This document shows, one piece after another, positions 6,372 through 14,248 of a DNA stretch of 20,787 nt (within the stretch, counting starts at the first letter, position 1; each line of letters starts with the position of its first letter). The translations under genes were made by a program, and so were the position numbers. The notes under the pieces are model-generated. The model was not told the origin of the DNA, did no database searches, and saw only the letters and a list, made by a program, of their open reading frames with translations. Source of the DNA: Actinomycetota bacterium (GTDB lineage Bacteria; Actinomycetota; Acidimicrobiia; Acidimicrobiales; Microtrichaceae); contig WLLG01000010.1 of NCBI GenBank assembly GCA_009700815.1, positions 1-20,787 of the forward strand. The letters are read 5' to 3'.

Positions 6372-7420
6372 CCCAGGCAGTCCTGCATCCGATCTTGGGA
6401 CTCGAACTTGCCTACTGGCAAGAGACGACGATTCGCGTCCTGTTGGGACTCGTTGCTCTGCTGCTGCTGACCGGCGGCGCGGTGTATCTGTACTTGTTCA
6501 AGTTCGTGAGCTTTATGCAGAGCAGGCTAGGCCCGATGGAGGCTGGGCCGTATGGCTCGATGCAGTTGCTCGCAGAGGTCGGTAAGTGGCTGCAGAAGGA
6601 AGATATCTTCACCGAGGACTCGGACAAGTTCATCTTTGGAATTGCTCCTGCAGTGGTGTTGGCCTCAACGTTCTTGATGTTCGTGGTCATTCCCGCAGGC
6701 CCGAACGCAGTAGTGGCTGACCTTGGGACTGGCATTTACTTCGTCCTAGCGATGTCGTCACTGTCGGTGATTGGCATTCTGATGGCTGGCTGGGCCTCGG
6801 CCAATAAGTATGCGCTCATGGGTGCACTTCGAGCAGGCGGGCAGCTCATTGCGTATGAACTTCCCTTGATCCTTGCTGTAGTCGGCGTAGTCATTTCTGC
6901 TGGCAGCCTGAACTTGCAAGACATCGTCGCAGCGCAGTCTGACGGCGCCATTTTTGGTTGGACGGGTATTGGAAATCCCTACATCCTGACTCAGATTGTT
7001 GGCTTCACCATCTTCTTAATTGCGGTGCAGGCTGAGCTGACCCAGACCCCCTTCGATATGCCCATCGCCGAGTCTGAACTTGTCGCTGGTTATCAGGTGG
7101 AATACACCGGAATTCGGTTCTTGGTGTATTTCATTGCCGAGTTTGCAACTGCAGTGGCGTTCGCAGCAGTGGCCTCGACTCTGTTCCTAGGTGGATGGCA
7201 ATTGCCCGGTGCTTGGGGAATCTCTGACGGCGCCATGAATGCAATCGGGCCGATCATGATCTCTACCAAGGCAGTGCTCCTAGTGGGCGTAGTGTTCTGG
7301 GTTCGCTTCAGCCTTCCTCGCTTTCGTGAGGACCAGTTGCAGAAGCTTGCTTGGAAGGTTCTCATTCCTTTGGCCTTGGCAAATATCGTGGTAACCGGTG
7401 TCATGAAGGTGGTGTTCTAA
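6368..7420 (+). CDS. nuoH: NADH-quinone oxidoreductase subunit H
   Basis: This 350-residue, about eight-helix subunit joins the membrane arm to the quinone cavity and carries the start of the proton (E-) channel. Recognisable blocks are QSRLGPMEAGPYG (51-63), WASANKYALMGALRAG (142-157), AYELPL (162-167), PFDMPIAESELVAGY (228-242) and EYTGIRF. Two changes stand out against the common sequence: the ADxxK Asp is Glu70 (AEVGK), and the first Glu of PEAE is Ile233 (PIAESE). I start it at the ATG at 6368, which overlaps the nuoD stop as ATGA; an in-frame ATG at 6287 lies inside nuoD and would add 27 unrelated residues. It follows nuoD directly, with no nuoEFG. Confidence 0.95.
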   Translation: MTQAVLHPILGLELAYWQETTIRVLLGLVALLLLTGGAVYLYLFKFVSFMQSRLGPMEAGPYGSMQLLAEVGKWLQKEDIFTEDSDKFIFGIAPAVVLASTFLMFVVIPAGPNAVVADLGTGIYFVLAMSSLSVIGILMAGWASANKYALMGALRAGGQLIAYELPLILAVVGVVISAGSLNLQDIVAAQSDGAIFGWTGIGNPYILTQIVGFTIFLIAVQAELTQTPFDMPIAESELVAGYQVEYTGIRFLVYFIAEFATAVAFAAVASTLFLGGWQLPGAWGISDGAMNAIGPIMISTKAVLLVGVVFWVRFSLPRFREDQLQKLAWKVLIPLALANIVVTGVMKVVF

Positions 7421-7962
7421 TGGCAAACAAGCCCAAAGTTCCAGGGATTGTCAAAGGTCTTGGAATCACCATGAAGACAGCTGTGGAAACTATGTTTCCT
7501 GATGGGCTACTACGTCCGCCTTCGCCGGCCAAGGGTGCTGCAACTGTGCAGTATCCCCACGAAAAAGAAGAACCCGTTGCTCGTGCCCGTGGCGTGATTG
7601 CGCTGAAGGAAGAGAACTGCACCTCGTGCATGCTCTGCGCTCGCGAATGCCCGGATTGGTGTATCTATATCGAGGCGCACAAGACACTCGCTCCACCGCG
7701 GCGAGAAGGCGGGAAGCCTCGCTCGGTCAATGCCCTTGATCGCTTTGATATTGATTATTCGCTCTGCATGTATTGCGGGATCTGCGTAGAGGTCTGCCCC
7801 TTCGAAGCCCTGTTCTGGTCCCCCGAATATGAGTACTCCGAGGTGCGCATTCAGGACCTCCTTCATGACAAGTCCCGACTTGATGAATGGATGGAAACGG
7901 TTCCAGATTTTGAACCTCTCGAAGCAGGCTCCGAGGTAAAAGTGAAGAAGGTGCCGCGATGA
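7420..7962 (+). CDS. nuoI: NADH-quinone oxidoreductase subunit I (two 4Fe-4S clusters)
   Basis: This 180-residue ferredoxin-like subunit holds clusters N6a and N6b. The ligands are Cys67, 70, 73 with Cys77, and Cys116, 119, 122 with Cys126. Cys81 in CPDWCIYIEAH is an additional cysteine four residues after the first set. The CMLCARECPDWCIYI block and the long tail after the second cluster match my memory of NuoI from EFG-less actinobacterial clusters rather than the canonical operon. With no NuoG, this is the outermost Fe-S subunit encoded here and the likely point of electron entry. The ATG at 7420 shares one base with the nuoH stop (TAATG); an in-frame ATG at 7351 lies within nuoH. The stop overlaps nuoJ as ATGA. 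Confidence 0.95.
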   Translation: MANKPKVPGIVKGLGITMKTAVETMFPDGLLRPPSPAKGAATVQYPHEKEEPVARARGVIALKEENCTSCMLCARECPDWCIYIEAHKTLAPPRREGGKPRSVNALDRFDIDYSLCMYCGICVEVCPFEALFWSPEYEYSEVRIQDLLHDKSRLDEWMETVPDFEPLEAGSEVKVKKVPR

Positions 7963-8540
7963 ACTCCGCTGCGCTGATCATTGCTGAGGTTGTCCCGCTT
8001 GTGACGCCGGAGACCACGTTCGACGTTCCGGCGAATGTGGTATTTGCCGTGCAGGCAGTGGTGATGATTTTCGCAGCTATCCGCGTTGTAACTACCAAGA
8101 ACATCGTGCACGCAGCCCTCTGGTTGGTGGTCGTGCTCGGCGGAGTAGGACTGAATTACATACTCCTCCAGGCCGAGTTTGTGGCAGTTACCCAGTTCTT
8201 GGTGTACCTCGGCGCTGTCATCGTGCTGTTCCTCTTCGGTGTGATGTTGACCCGGGCGCCACTCGGTGTCTCTGATGATTTGGATAACAATCAAAAGAAG
8301 ATCGGCATTGGGGTTGGGGTGGCGCTGCTAGCCGTTCTTTCCTACGCGCTGATTGAATCCTTTGGTCGTTCCGAACTCACCTTCGCTGCTTACGAGGGTG
8401 TTGCTGGACCAAATACCAACGGCCGCACCCAAGCCGTTTCGGATGCCATTTTTGGGCAGTACTTGATTCCATTTGAGATGCTGTCCCTGCTCCTACTCGC
8501 CGCCCTGATTGGGGCCATCGTCCTGGCTCGCCGGGACTGA
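7959..8540 (+). CDS. nuoJ: NADH-quinone oxidoreductase subunit J
   Basis: This 193-residue membrane subunit has five hydrophobic helices (about 27-45, 50-70, 75-97, 114-132, 168-190). The family pattern is visible in NIVHAALWLVVVLGGVGLNYILLQAEF and in QFLVYLGAVIVLFLFGVMLT, the latter being the helix that carries the pi-bulge in known complex I structures. The start overlaps nuoI as ATGA. The loop between helices four and five is loosely conserved, as is usual. A strong ribosome site for nuoK follows immediately after its stop. Confidence 0.94.
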   Translation: MNSAALIIAEVVPLVTPETTFDVPANVVFAVQAVVMIFAAIRVVTTKNIVHAALWLVVVLGGVGLNYILLQAEFVAVTQFLVYLGAVIVLFLFGVMLTRAPLGVSDDLDNNQKKIGIGVGVALLAVLSYALIESFGRSELTFAAYEGVAGPNTNGRTQAVSDAIFGQYLIPFEMLSLLLLAALIGAIVLARRD

Positions 8541-8557
8541 GGGGAGGACACCGAATC

Positions 8558-8854
8558 ATGCTGCTGAATCAATTCCTTTTGCTGTCTGCGATCTTGTTCA
8601 CCATTGGTGTCTATGGCGTCATCGTTCGTAAGAATGGCGTGCTGGTGTTGATGTCGATTGAGCTTGTGCTCAACGCCGTCAATATCAACTTGATTGTCTT
8701 TAGTACCTACTGGGGAATAGCCGGTCAGGTGTTTGCCTTGTTCACGATTGCCATTGCCGCAGCCGAGGTAGGCGTGGGCTTGGCCATCGTGTTGCTGATC
8801 TATCGGAACCAACGCTCAGTTGATATCGACGAGCTCGACGAGATGAAGGGCTGA
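8558..8854 (+). CDS. nuoK: NADH-quinone oxidoreductase subunit K
   Basis: This 98-residue subunit has three helices and the two buried glutamates of the proton path: Glu35 in MSIELVLNAVNINL and Glu70 in AAAEVGVGLAIVLL. Length is normal. GGGGAGGA at 8541-8548, nine bases before the ATG, is the strongest Shine-Dalgarno in the operon. The soluble C-terminal tail after RNQRS is short and acidic. It lies between nuoJ and nuoL in the standard order. Confidence 0.95.
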   Translation: MLLNQFLLLSAILFTIGVYGVIVRKNGVLVLMSIELVLNAVNINLIVFSTYWGIAGQVFALFTIAIAAAEVGVGLAIVLLIYRNQRSVDIDELDEMKG

Positions 8855-8859
8855 ACGGT

Positions 8860-11079
8860 ATGTGGTTCTTCACGCATGTCTGGATTATCCCGGCGCTCAT
8901 GGCGCTGTCCTTCCTGCTCATCTTGTTCTTTGGCAAAAAGATGCCCAAGAAGGGTGCAGAGATCGGAATTGTCTTTGTAGGGGCGGCTTTTGTGCTTGCT
9001 CTGCTCACAGGCGGCAACTGGATTGCTTGGAGTAACGACAACCCTGAAGGTCATGGGCCTGCTGCAGAAGGTGCTGCACTAGCCAACGTAGATCCGAGTT
9101 GTTCAAGCGTGGCCGCTGAAGCTGCAGCTGTCGGCGAGGGCGTCGAACACGTAGAGGGCAAAACCGCAGCCTCCGAGCCCGCCGCTGAAGAGAAGGGTGG
9201 CCACGAAGAAGTTGCGACGCGGCCAGTGGTCTCTTGTGTGAACTGGTTCGAGAATGGTGACCAGACTATTTCGATTGGCACGCTGGTGGACGGCCAGTCC
9301 GTTCTGTTGCTCATTGTCGTGACGCTGATCTCGCTGTTGGTGCACGTATTCAGCACGGATTACGTGCACGGGGATCGTCGGTACACGCACTACTTCGCAT
9401 TCCTCAGTTTGTTCACTGCCTCCATGTTGTTCTTCGTGCTCAGCGAGAACACCCTGCAGATGATTGTTGGCTGGGAGTTGGTTGGAGTCTGCTCCTTTGC
9501 GTTGATCGGCCATTGGTGGGAAGAAAAGCCGAACTCTGATGCTGCGCTCAAGGCGTTCCTGACGAACCGTGTGGGCGATATTGGTTTGCTGGTGGGCGTC
9601 ATCGTGTTGTACTTCGCTGCGGGCAAGTCGTTCTCGATTCTGGACCTCAACATCTTGGCCAATGAGGGTGGAATTTCTCACAACTTGCTGCTGATTGGTT
9701 CGTTGTGCCTCATCACGGCGGTCATGTCCAAGTCCGGGCAGTTCATCCTGCATACCTGGCTTCCCGATGCCATGGCTGGCCCGACCCCAGTCTCTGCGCT
9801 TATTCACGCCGCCACCATGGTGGTTGCGGGTGTGTACATGGTGGCTCGTCTGTACCCCGTGTTCTTTGAGGGCCTGTCCATCTCTGGATCCTCGGTCAAC
9901 GCGCTGTCCATGATCGGGGCAATCACGGCACTCTTTGGCGCCATGTTGGCCTTCGTACAGAAGGACATCAAGAAGGTGTTGGCCTACTCCACGGTCTCGC
10001 AGCTTGGGTTTATGGTCACGGCATTGGGCGTCGGTGCTTGGACTGCAGCACTGTTCCACCTGTTCACCCACGCATTCTTTAAGGCCTGCCTATTTCTCGG
10101 CGCTGGCTCGCTCAGCCACGCTTGTCACCACAGCTTCAACATGGTCGATGACATGGGCGGACTCCGAAAGATCATGCCCAAGACCTTTTGGACCTATCTC
10201 GTTGCAACGGCTGCGCTAGCCGGCGTCTTCCCGCTGTCCGGCTTCTGGTCGAAAGACGAGATCCTGGCTGGCACTGGATCCTTCCCCGGTACCGAAGGTG
10301 CCAATGGTGAGTACCACGTGATGTTGATCATGCTGCTTCTCGCAGCGTTCTGCACTGCTGCCTACATGACCCGAACGATTTGGTACGCCTTCTACGGCGA
10401 GTACCGCGGCCATGGAACCCCCCATGAGTCCGGGCCAAGAATTACGACCCCGCTCATCATCTTGGCTTCCCTTGGAGCCATTGCAGGCATTGTCAACCTT
10501 CCCGCTGCTTTCGATTTCTTGCCCGAAGGCACACAGACTCGATTTGAGCATTATGTAGAACCGGTGGGGCTCTACTTCCCCGCAATTACGCATGCCGGTT
10601 TCAATCCGGTACTGGCATTGGTTTCTGTTGCGGTTGGACTCGCAGGCATTGGTTTGGCCTACTTGTACTTCTTTAAGAACGCCTTCGCTGGTCTGCATGG
10701 GTTGGCGGAGCGCAACAAGGTCGCAGCGTTCTTCAAGAACATTCTCGTCAACAAGTACTACTTCGATTGGCTGTACACCACAGTCATCGTGGGATTTGTG
10801 AAAGGCCCGCTCGCCCGGGCAGCCAACTGGTTCAGCGCCAACGTCATTGATGGCCTCGTGAACCTGGTCGGAAAGACTGCAGTTGGCTCGGGCAATTGGG
10901 TCTATAAGAACGTCGACCAAAAGGTCGTCGACGGCGCCGTTAATGGTGCCGGGTCATCTGCGAGTGGTGTCGGCGCAATGCTGCGTCTCACTCAGACCGG
11001 ACGGATCCAGCAGTACGCAGCACTGTTCTTCGCCGCTGTAGCAATTTTGGCCGGCGTGTTCGTGGTGGTAATCGGCTGA
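8860..11079 (+). CDS. nuoL: NADH-quinone oxidoreductase subunit L, with an extra outer loop
   Basis: This 739-residue antiporter-like proton-pumping subunit ends the membrane arm. Key residues are Glu206 in GWELVGVCSF, Lys291 in MSKSGQFILHTWLPDAMAGPTP, the HAATMVVAGVY helix after it, and Lys408 in THAFFKACLFL. The C-terminal part (about 645-720) is the amphipathic lateral helix region followed by a final membrane helix. Unusual is a hydrophilic Ala/Glu-rich insertion at about 59-125 between the second and third membrane helices, which should face outside, with Cys81 and Cys126 near its ends that could form a disulfide. The protein is longer than E. coli NuoL (613 residues), partly for this reason. 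It starts five bases after nuoK; AAGGG in the nuoK end is a possible ribosome site. Confidence 0.94.
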   Translation: MWFFTHVWIIPALMALSFLLILFFGKKMPKKGAEIGIVFVGAAFVLALLTGGNWIAWSNDNPEGHGPAAEGAALANVDPSCSSVAAEAAAVGEGVEHVEGKTAASEPAAEEKGGHEEVATRPVVSCVNWFENGDQTISIGTLVDGQSVLLLIVVTLISLLVHVFSTDYVHGDRRYTHYFAFLSLFTASMLFFVLSENTLQMIVGWELVGVCSFALIGHWWEEKPNSDAALKAFLTNRVGDIGLLVGVIVLYFAAGKSFSILDLNILANEGGISHNLLLIGSLCLITAVMSKSGQFILHTWLPDAMAGPTPVSALIHAATMVVAGVYMVARLYPVFFEGLSISGSSVNALSMIGAITALFGAMLAFVQKDIKKVLAYSTVSQLGFMVTALGVGAWTAALFHLFTHAFFKACLFLGAGSLSHACHHSFNMVDDMGGLRKIMPKTFWTYLVATAALAGVFPLSGFWSKDEILAGTGSFPGTEGANGEYHVMLIMLLLAAFCTAAYMTRTIWYAFYGEYRGHGTPHESGPRITTPLIILASLGAIAGIVNLPAAFDFLPEGTQTRFEHYVEPVGLYFPAITHAGFNPVLALVSVAVGLAGIGLAYLYFFKNAFAGLHGLAERNKVAAFFKNILVNKYYFDWLYTTVIVGFVKGPLARAANWFSANVIDGLVNLVGKTAVGSGNWVYKNVDQKVVDGAVNGAGSSASGVGAMLRLTQTGRIQQYAALFFAAVAILAGVFVVVIG

Positions 11080-11104
11080 TGAACGACAGGGAGAGCCGAA
11101 TCCG

Positions 11105-12709
11105 ATGATGAATTTCTTGAACGACTGGGGTCTTGTCCTCACTATTTTCTTGCCGTTGGCAGGGGCGTTAGTGATGATGGCCATACCCAAACAATCGGAG
11201 GGTGCCATCAAACTTGTGGCGCTGGGTGCTCCGTTAGCAGCGGCCGCCATGGGCATCTTGTTGATGCTCAACTTTGACTACGGCGATTCAGAACACCTGC
11301 AGTTCATGGTCAACAAGAACTGGATTGAGCTGATTAACAGCAACTTTATTCTGGGCCTTGACGGGCTCTCGTTGCCGCTGTTGGCACTGACTTTGTTCAT
11401 TGTTCCGTTGGTAGTGATCTACAGCTGGCAGCATGTGCCAAATCCTGGCAACCCCAAAGCCTTTTTCACGCTGATGCTGATTCTTGAGACAGCGATGATC
11501 GGATCGTTCCTTGCGCAGGACCTGATTCTGTTCTTCGTGTTCTTCGAGGTCACGCTGCTGCCGATGTACTTCCTGATCGGGGTCTGGGGTGGCGAGCAAC
11601 GCCGCTATGCCTCGATCAAGTTCTTCTTGTACACCCTCTTTGGATCAGCGTTCATGATCGTGGCTTTCGTAGCGCTGTACTTCCTAGCGAAGGCTCCTAC
11701 TGGAATCGCACTTGAACAACTTCGAGCCCTAGGTGGAAGTTACGCAGATATGCAAGCGGGGGATCCGCTTCACAGCTTTGGAATGCAGGCGCTCACCTAT
11801 TCGGGCGCCGCAGGTATTGCCAAGACCACTGCCATTGTCATCTTTGGTGGCATGTTCTTGGGCTTCGGCATCAAGGTGCCAATGTTCCCGTTCCATACCT
11901 GGTTGCCCGATGCTCACACCCAAGCCCCCACGCAGGGCTCGGTCATCCTTGCAGCGGTCTTGCTCAAGTTGGGTACCTACGGATTCATCCGAATCGCTAT
12001 TCCAATTATCCCCGTTGCGGCTCGCGCTTGGGCCCCAGTCATTGGCATCTTGGCCGTGATTGGCATCATCTACGGTGCCCTTGGCTGTCTGGCCCAGACA
12101 GATATGAAGCGGCTCATTGCATTCTCTTCGGTGTCCCATATGGGCTACACCATGTTGGGAATCTCTACCCTGACTGCCTTTGGTTTGAACGCCGCCGTGT
12201 TCGGCATGGTTGCTCACGGCCTGATCACTGGGCTGTTGTTCTTCGTGGCCGGCTCGGTCAAGGAGCGGTACCACACGCTCGACATCAAGCGCCTCGGCGG
12301 ACTGCTCATCTCGGCGCCCAAGATGGGCTGGATTCTAGGTTTCGCCACCATGGCTTCACTCGGCCTTCCTGGTCTGGCCGGTTTCTGGGGCGAGTTCCCA
12401 GCAATCCTTTCTGCTTATGACCCTGCAGTCGGTCTGAACGTGGCGCTGTTCCGCACTCTCATGGTGCTGGCCGCTGTTGGCACAGTGTTGGCTGCTGGCT
12501 ACCTGCTCTGGCTGTATCAGCGCACTGCGTTTGGGACTCCAAGCGAAGAGTTTGAAAATGACCCCAACATCACCGACGTGAACAAGTTTGAGTGGTTGGC
12601 ATGGTCTCCAATTCTGGCTGGCATTGTGATTCTCGGGTTCTTCCCAGGCCTGATCTTTAATGTCGCTGGCCCTGCTGTTGAAGTCATTGCCCGAACGGTC
12701 GGGGGCTGA
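11105..12709 (+). CDS. nuoM: NADH-quinone oxidoreductase subunit M
   Basis: This 534-residue antiporter-like subunit pumps one proton per cycle. It shows the discontinuous-helix and half-channel residues of the family: Glu148 in FFEVTLLPMYFLIGVWG, Lys257 in FGIKVPMFPFHTWLPDAHTQAP, and the LIAFSSVSHMGY helix. LGLDGLSLPLL near 83-93 is the usual start of the conserved core. Two adjacent ATGs (11105 and 11108) are possible starts; AGGGAGAG at 11088-11095 lies nine bases before the first. The gap after nuoL is 25 bases and six bases separate it from the proposed nuoN start. Confidence 0.95.
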   Translation: MMNFLNDWGLVLTIFLPLAGALVMMAIPKQSEGAIKLVALGAPLAAAAMGILLMLNFDYGDSEHLQFMVNKNWIELINSNFILGLDGLSLPLLALTLFIVPLVVIYSWQHVPNPGNPKAFFTLMLILETAMIGSFLAQDLILFFVFFEVTLLPMYFLIGVWGGEQRRYASIKFFLYTLFGSAFMIVAFVALYFLAKAPTGIALEQLRALGGSYADMQAGDPLHSFGMQALTYSGAAGIAKTTAIVIFGGMFLGFGIKVPMFPFHTWLPDAHTQAPTQGSVILAAVLLKLGTYGFIRIAIPIIPVAARAWAPVIGILAVIGIIYGALGCLAQTDMKRLIAFSSVSHMGYTMLGISTLTAFGLNAAVFGMVAHGLITGLLFFVAGSVKERYHTLDIKRLGGLLISAPKMGWILGFATMASLGLPGLAGFWGEFPAILSAYDPAVGLNVALFRTLMVLAAVGTVLAAGYLLWLYQRTAFGTPSEEFENDPNITDVNKFEWLAWSPILAGIVILGFFPGLIFNVAGPAVEVIARTVGG

Positions 12710-12715
12710 TCCTCC

Positions 12716-14239
12716 GTGATCGCCATACTCCTGCAACTCCTTCCAGAGGCGAACTTCATGTCGCCGACCATTGACTGGCATGCCATCGCGCCCGAAATGG
12801 TGATTCTGGTAGGAAGCTTGGTTCTGATCCTGCTGGACTCAATCAAGTTGGACAAGGCCAAGCCGTTCATGCCCACGCTGGCAAGTTTGGTATTGCTCGG
12901 AGCTCTGATCCCCGTCATTACCTTGGCCATAGACGGCAGCACAAGGGTGCTCTTTGGTGGTTCCTACGTTGTTGATTCCATGTCCTTGGTACTCAAGGCG
13001 CTGTTCTTAGTCTCGGCCTACATCGTCGTGCTGATGTCCACGAACTATGTTGCAGACGGCGACTACTGGGAGAGCGAGTACTACTCCCTGATTGTGGCGG
13101 CTGTCTTGGGCATGCTGGTGATGTGCTCGGCTCGCGATCTGCTCATGATCTTTGTTGCGCTCGAACTGCTCTCTATCCCGGCGTACATGCTCGCGGCTTG
13201 GCGCAAGGGTGACGAGAAGTCGAACGAGGCTGGACTGAAGTACTACCTGATGGGTGTATTCGCTTCAGCAGTGCTGCTGTACGGCATGTCGCTGATGTAC
13301 GGCGTCGGTCGCTCAACTCGCCTCGATGTCATTGCCGAAAACCTGGTGCGAATCGGTGATGGGCGCGGCGCCCCGATTGTGACTCTGGCCATGATTTTTG
13401 TGATCATCGGCTTTGCATTCAAGGTATCGGCAGTGCCCTTCCATACATGGGCTCCAGATACATACGAGGGTGCGCCCACTCCTGTAACAGCCTTCTTGGC
13501 CGTTGCGTCAAAGACTGCCGGGTTTGTTGCGCTCATCCAGATCGTCTTTTACTGCTTCGCTGCTCGTCCCGACATTATCCAGCCCGTGTTTGCAGTACTG
13601 GCGATTCTCTCTATGACAGTGGGCAACCTGATTGCGCTCAAGCAGACCAACGTGGTTCGCATGTTGGCATACTCGGGTATAGCCCAAGCTGGGTTCATGT
13701 TGGCTCCATTCGCTGTGATCGAGACCAATCGAGAGCAGGCTTTGTCCTCAATCGTGATCTATCTAGTGATTTATGCGGCCATGAACTTGGGCGCCTTCGC
13801 CGTCATCATTGCCATCACTCGCAAGACTCGCTCGGCCGAAATCACGTCCCTAGGTGGCCTGTTCAGTTATATGCCTGGGCTCACCGTAGTGATGACCATC
13901 TTCTTGGCATCACTCGCAGGAATCCCACCTTTCGGTGGCTGGTATGCCAAGTTCGGCGTCTGGCAGGCCCTGATCGGTGGAAACACAGCGCTTGGCTACG
14001 CACTGGCAATCATCATGGCCATCAACACCGTTGTGGCTGCTTACTACTACCTGAACGTGGCTAAGACCATGTGGTTTGATGAAGCCCCAGATGGAGACAC
14101 CACCCCAGTCAAGATTCCGTTCACCTTGATAGGTGCAATGGGAATCGCAGTGGTTGCAACCGTATTGTTCGGCGTGTTGCCTGGGCTCCTCACCAACATC
14201 AGCGATTTCAGTCCAGTAGCTGCAGCCCTCGGCCGCTAG
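12716..14239 (+). CDS. nuoN: NADH-quinone oxidoreductase subunit N
   Basis: This 507-residue antiporter-like subunit lies closest to NuoK in the membrane arm. Family residues include Glu150 in FVALELLSIPAYMLAAW, Lys236 in AFKVSAVPFHTWAPDTYEGAPTP, and the VRMLAYSGIAQAGFML helix. I use the GTG at 12716, six bases after the nuoM stop with a G-run upstream. The ATG at 12758 has AGAGGC seven bases upstream and gives a 493-residue protein starting MSPTIDWHAIAPEM, which is an equally reasonable choice. It is the last recognised complex I subunit; a methyltransferase gene starts nine bases after its stop, so transcription probably continues. Confidence 0.94.
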   Translation: MIAILLQLLPEANFMSPTIDWHAIAPEMVILVGSLVLILLDSIKLDKAKPFMPTLASLVLLGALIPVITLAIDGSTRVLFGGSYVVDSMSLVLKALFLVSAYIVVLMSTNYVADGDYWESEYYSLIVAAVLGMLVMCSARDLLMIFVALELLSIPAYMLAAWRKGDEKSNEAGLKYYLMGVFASAVLLYGMSLMYGVGRSTRLDVIAENLVRIGDGRGAPIVTLAMIFVIIGFAFKVSAVPFHTWAPDTYEGAPTPVTAFLAVASKTAGFVALIQIVFYCFAARPDIIQPVFAVLAILSMTVGNLIALKQTNVVRMLAYSGIAQAGFMLAPFAVIETNREQALSSIVIYLVIYAAMNLGAFAVIIAITRKTRSAEITSLGGLFSYMPGLTVVMTIFLASLAGIPPFGGWYAKFGVWQALIGGNTALGYALAIIMAINTVVAAYYYLNVAKTMWFDEAPDGDTTPVKIPFTLIGAMGIAVVATVLFGVLPGLLTNISDFSPVAAALGR

Positions 14240-14248
14240 GGCCACCTA

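Noticed and set aside
9103..10071. Long open frame (322 residues) antisense to nuoL.
   Set aside because: It has a composition typical of an antisense shadow (rich in His, Gln, Arg and Glu), no recognisable domain, and opposes a clearly conserved gene.
8860..11079. Possible gene fusion in nuoL because of its length.
   Set aside because: The additional residues are a low-complexity loop and a normal C-terminal lateral helix; no second domain is recognisable.
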